The notes under the pieces: generated by a model
Told to the model about the DNA's origin: nothing
Database searches by the model: none
Seen by the model: only the letters and a program-made list of their open reading frames with translations
Source of the DNA: Bacillota bacterium
GTDB lineage: Bacteria > Bacillota > Bacilli > Alicyclobacillales > SLC66
Direction of reading: 5' to 3'
NCBI GenBank assembly: GCA_021799325.1
Contig: JAJZAS010000083.1
Coordinates: forward strand, 1-6,660
DNA: 6,660 nucleotides
Shown here: positions 5,564 through 6,660 of the stretch, in pieces
How the letters are laid out: every line of letters starts with the position of its first letter
Numbering within the stretch: position 1 is the stretch's first letter
Position numbers and translations under genes: made by a program

Positions 5564-6660
5564 CTAACTAAATGGAGAAAAATCTACATCCATTTCAAGA
5601 TTTAAAAGGTCGACATATGTTTCTCTGCGCAATACAAGTTTGGCTTTGCCTTCACGAACAAATACGACAGCAGGTCTTGGAATACGGTTGTAATTACTTG
5701 CCATCGAATAATTGTAGGCGCCAGTACAAAAGACGGCTAGTAAATCACCTGGCTCTGCTTTTGGTAACTCGATGTCCCAGATCAACATGTCTCCGCTCTC
5801 GCAAGCCTTGCCGGCAATTGAGACAAGCTCTTCCTGATTTTCGTTCAACCTATTGGCAATGACCGCTTCATATTTAGCTCCATATAGCGCAAGTCTGGGA
5901 TTGTCCGTCATGCCACCATCCACTGCGACATAGGTTCGCAGTCCCGGTATTTCTTTTCTGCTCCCCACACGGTAAATGGTGGTTCCCGCTTCCGCTACAA
6001 TGCTTCTACCTGGCTCGAGCATGATAAGCGGTAGGCTCATGCCGTCACTTTCATAGGCTTTTCGAGCAGCCAGCACCACTTCTTCCACCAGTCTTTCGAG
6101 TGGCATTGGCGTATCTTCACTGGTGTAGCGAATGCCAAGTCCGCCACCAAGATTGAGGACGTGCGTCAACACGTCGAATTCTCTTTCTAATTTCAAAGAC
6201 AAATCTGCCATGCGTTTTGCTGCCACGCCAAACCCTTCCGCATCGAAAATTTGGGATCCAATATGCGCGTGTAACCCCATCAGGCGCATGCGTGGGTATT
6301 TTTTGATGGCAATAATGGCTTCTTCCACCTGACCACTGTAGAGATCAAACCCAAATTTCGAGTCTTGTTGTCCGGTTGAAATAAAATCATGGGTATGTAC
6401 GTCGACTCCGGGTGATACTCGAATCAGGATATCGATAGATTGACCCGTTCTGCTCAATATCTCCCCTAAGAGATCAATTTCGTGAAAATTATCGACGACG
6501 ATCAGCCCGATTTGAGAGGCAACCGCCAATTCCAGTTCTTCTTTTGTTTTATTGTTGCCATGCATCAGAATATGGTTCGGATGAAACCCAGACTGGAGCG
6601 CGGTAAAAAGTTCGCCGCCAGAGACCACATCAAGCCACAGTCCTTCTTCTTGTGCAATTT
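5564..6660 (-). CDS. lysA: Diaminopimelate decarboxylase, N-terminus outside the window
   Basis: LysA is a pyridoxal-phosphate fold-type III enzyme that decarboxylates meso-diaminopimelate to L-lysine, the last step of the pathway, in the cytoplasm. The frame is open to the window edge and 364 residues are visible of the usual 420-440; the missing part holds the start and the lysine that binds the cofactor. The visible part opens with GLWLDVVSGGEL, a hallmark of the family. Numbering from the first full codon at 6658, other landmarks are HGNNKT (33-38), HAHIGSQ (130-136), the phosphate-binding GGGLG (171-175), EPGRS (215-219), ACESGD with the active-site Cys286, and GAYNYSMASNYN (313-324). 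A GTG at 6628 can look like a start but falls inside the conserved motif, so it is not the real one. It converges on the carboxypeptidase gene. The promoter and any lysine-responsive leader would lie beyond 6660. Confidence 0.96.
   Translation of the reverse strand, partial: IAQEEGLWLDVVSGGELFTALQSGFHPNHILMHGNNKTKEELELAVASQIGLIVVDNFHEIDLLGEILSRTGQSIDILIRVSPGVDVHTHDFISTGQQDSKFGFDLYSGQVEEAIIAIKKYPRMRLMGLHAHIGSQIFDAEGFGVAAKRMADLSLKLEREFDVLTHVLNLGGGLGIRYTSEDTPMPLERLVEEVVLAARKAYESDGMSLPLIMLEPGRSIVAEAGTTIYRVGSRKEIPGLRTYVAVDGGMTDNPRLALYGAKYEAVIANRLNENQEELVSIAGKACESGDMLIWDIELPKAEPGDLLAVFCTGAYNYSMASNYNRIPRPAVVFVREGKAKLVLRRETYVDLLNLEMDVDFSPFS

Noticed and set aside
5369..5605. Plus-strand 78-codon ORF starting in an ATGA overlap with the carboxypeptidase stop
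   Set aside because: No SD, no family-like residues, and it runs antisense into the conserved lysA 3' end and across the probable terminator.

Overview
The window reads as chromosomal DNA of a low-to-mid GC, spore-former-type Firmicute. RibH, RibBA, RibE and RibD all resemble their Bacillus subtilis counterparts closely, Shine-Dalgarno (SD) sites are strong, TTG starts are frequent, and an FMN riboswitch heads the riboflavin operon. An Alicyclobacillaceae-like Bacillales member is a plausible guess, but the sequence alone does not fix the genus.

Layout. (1) Positions 1-3986, minus strand: a riboflavin operon read right to left. It runs promoter, FMN aptamer, two tandem intrinsic terminators, ribD, ribE, ribBA, ribH, then the start of a further gene that overlaps the ribH stop codon by 4 bases (ATGA) and leaves the window at position 1. 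The 78 visible residues of that last gene look like the N-terminus of a spermidine synthase-family (SpeE-like) protein. (2) Positions 3938-4016: a short divergent control region in which the rib promoter and a probable promoter for the plus-strand gene lie nearly on top of each other. (3) 4017-5372, plus strand: an exported, membrane-anchored D-alanyl-D-alanine carboxypeptidase (DacF/PBP5 type, peptidase S11). (4) 5373-5563: a convergent intergenic stretch holding a long imperfect hairpin (probable terminator) and, on the minus strand, a 53-codon ORF with a very good SD; it encodes a basic, hydrophobic peptide with no acidic residue. (5) 5564-6660, minus strand: lysA, diaminopimelate decarboxylase, missing its N-terminus at the window edge.

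How the genes work together. RibD, RibBA, RibH and RibE cover GTP and ribulose 5-phosphate to riboflavin, apart from the dephosphorylation step that is usually encoded elsewhere. FMN, made from riboflavin, would shut off the operon through the leader. LysA makes lysine from meso-diaminopimelate, and the carboxypeptidase trims the peptidoglycan stem peptide that contains diaminopimelate in such bacteria, so those two neighbours share a cell-wall theme. The core genes are ordinary. The parts worth a second look are the SpeE-like gene tied to ribH, the arrangement of the riboswitch expression platform, and the small basic ORF after lysA.
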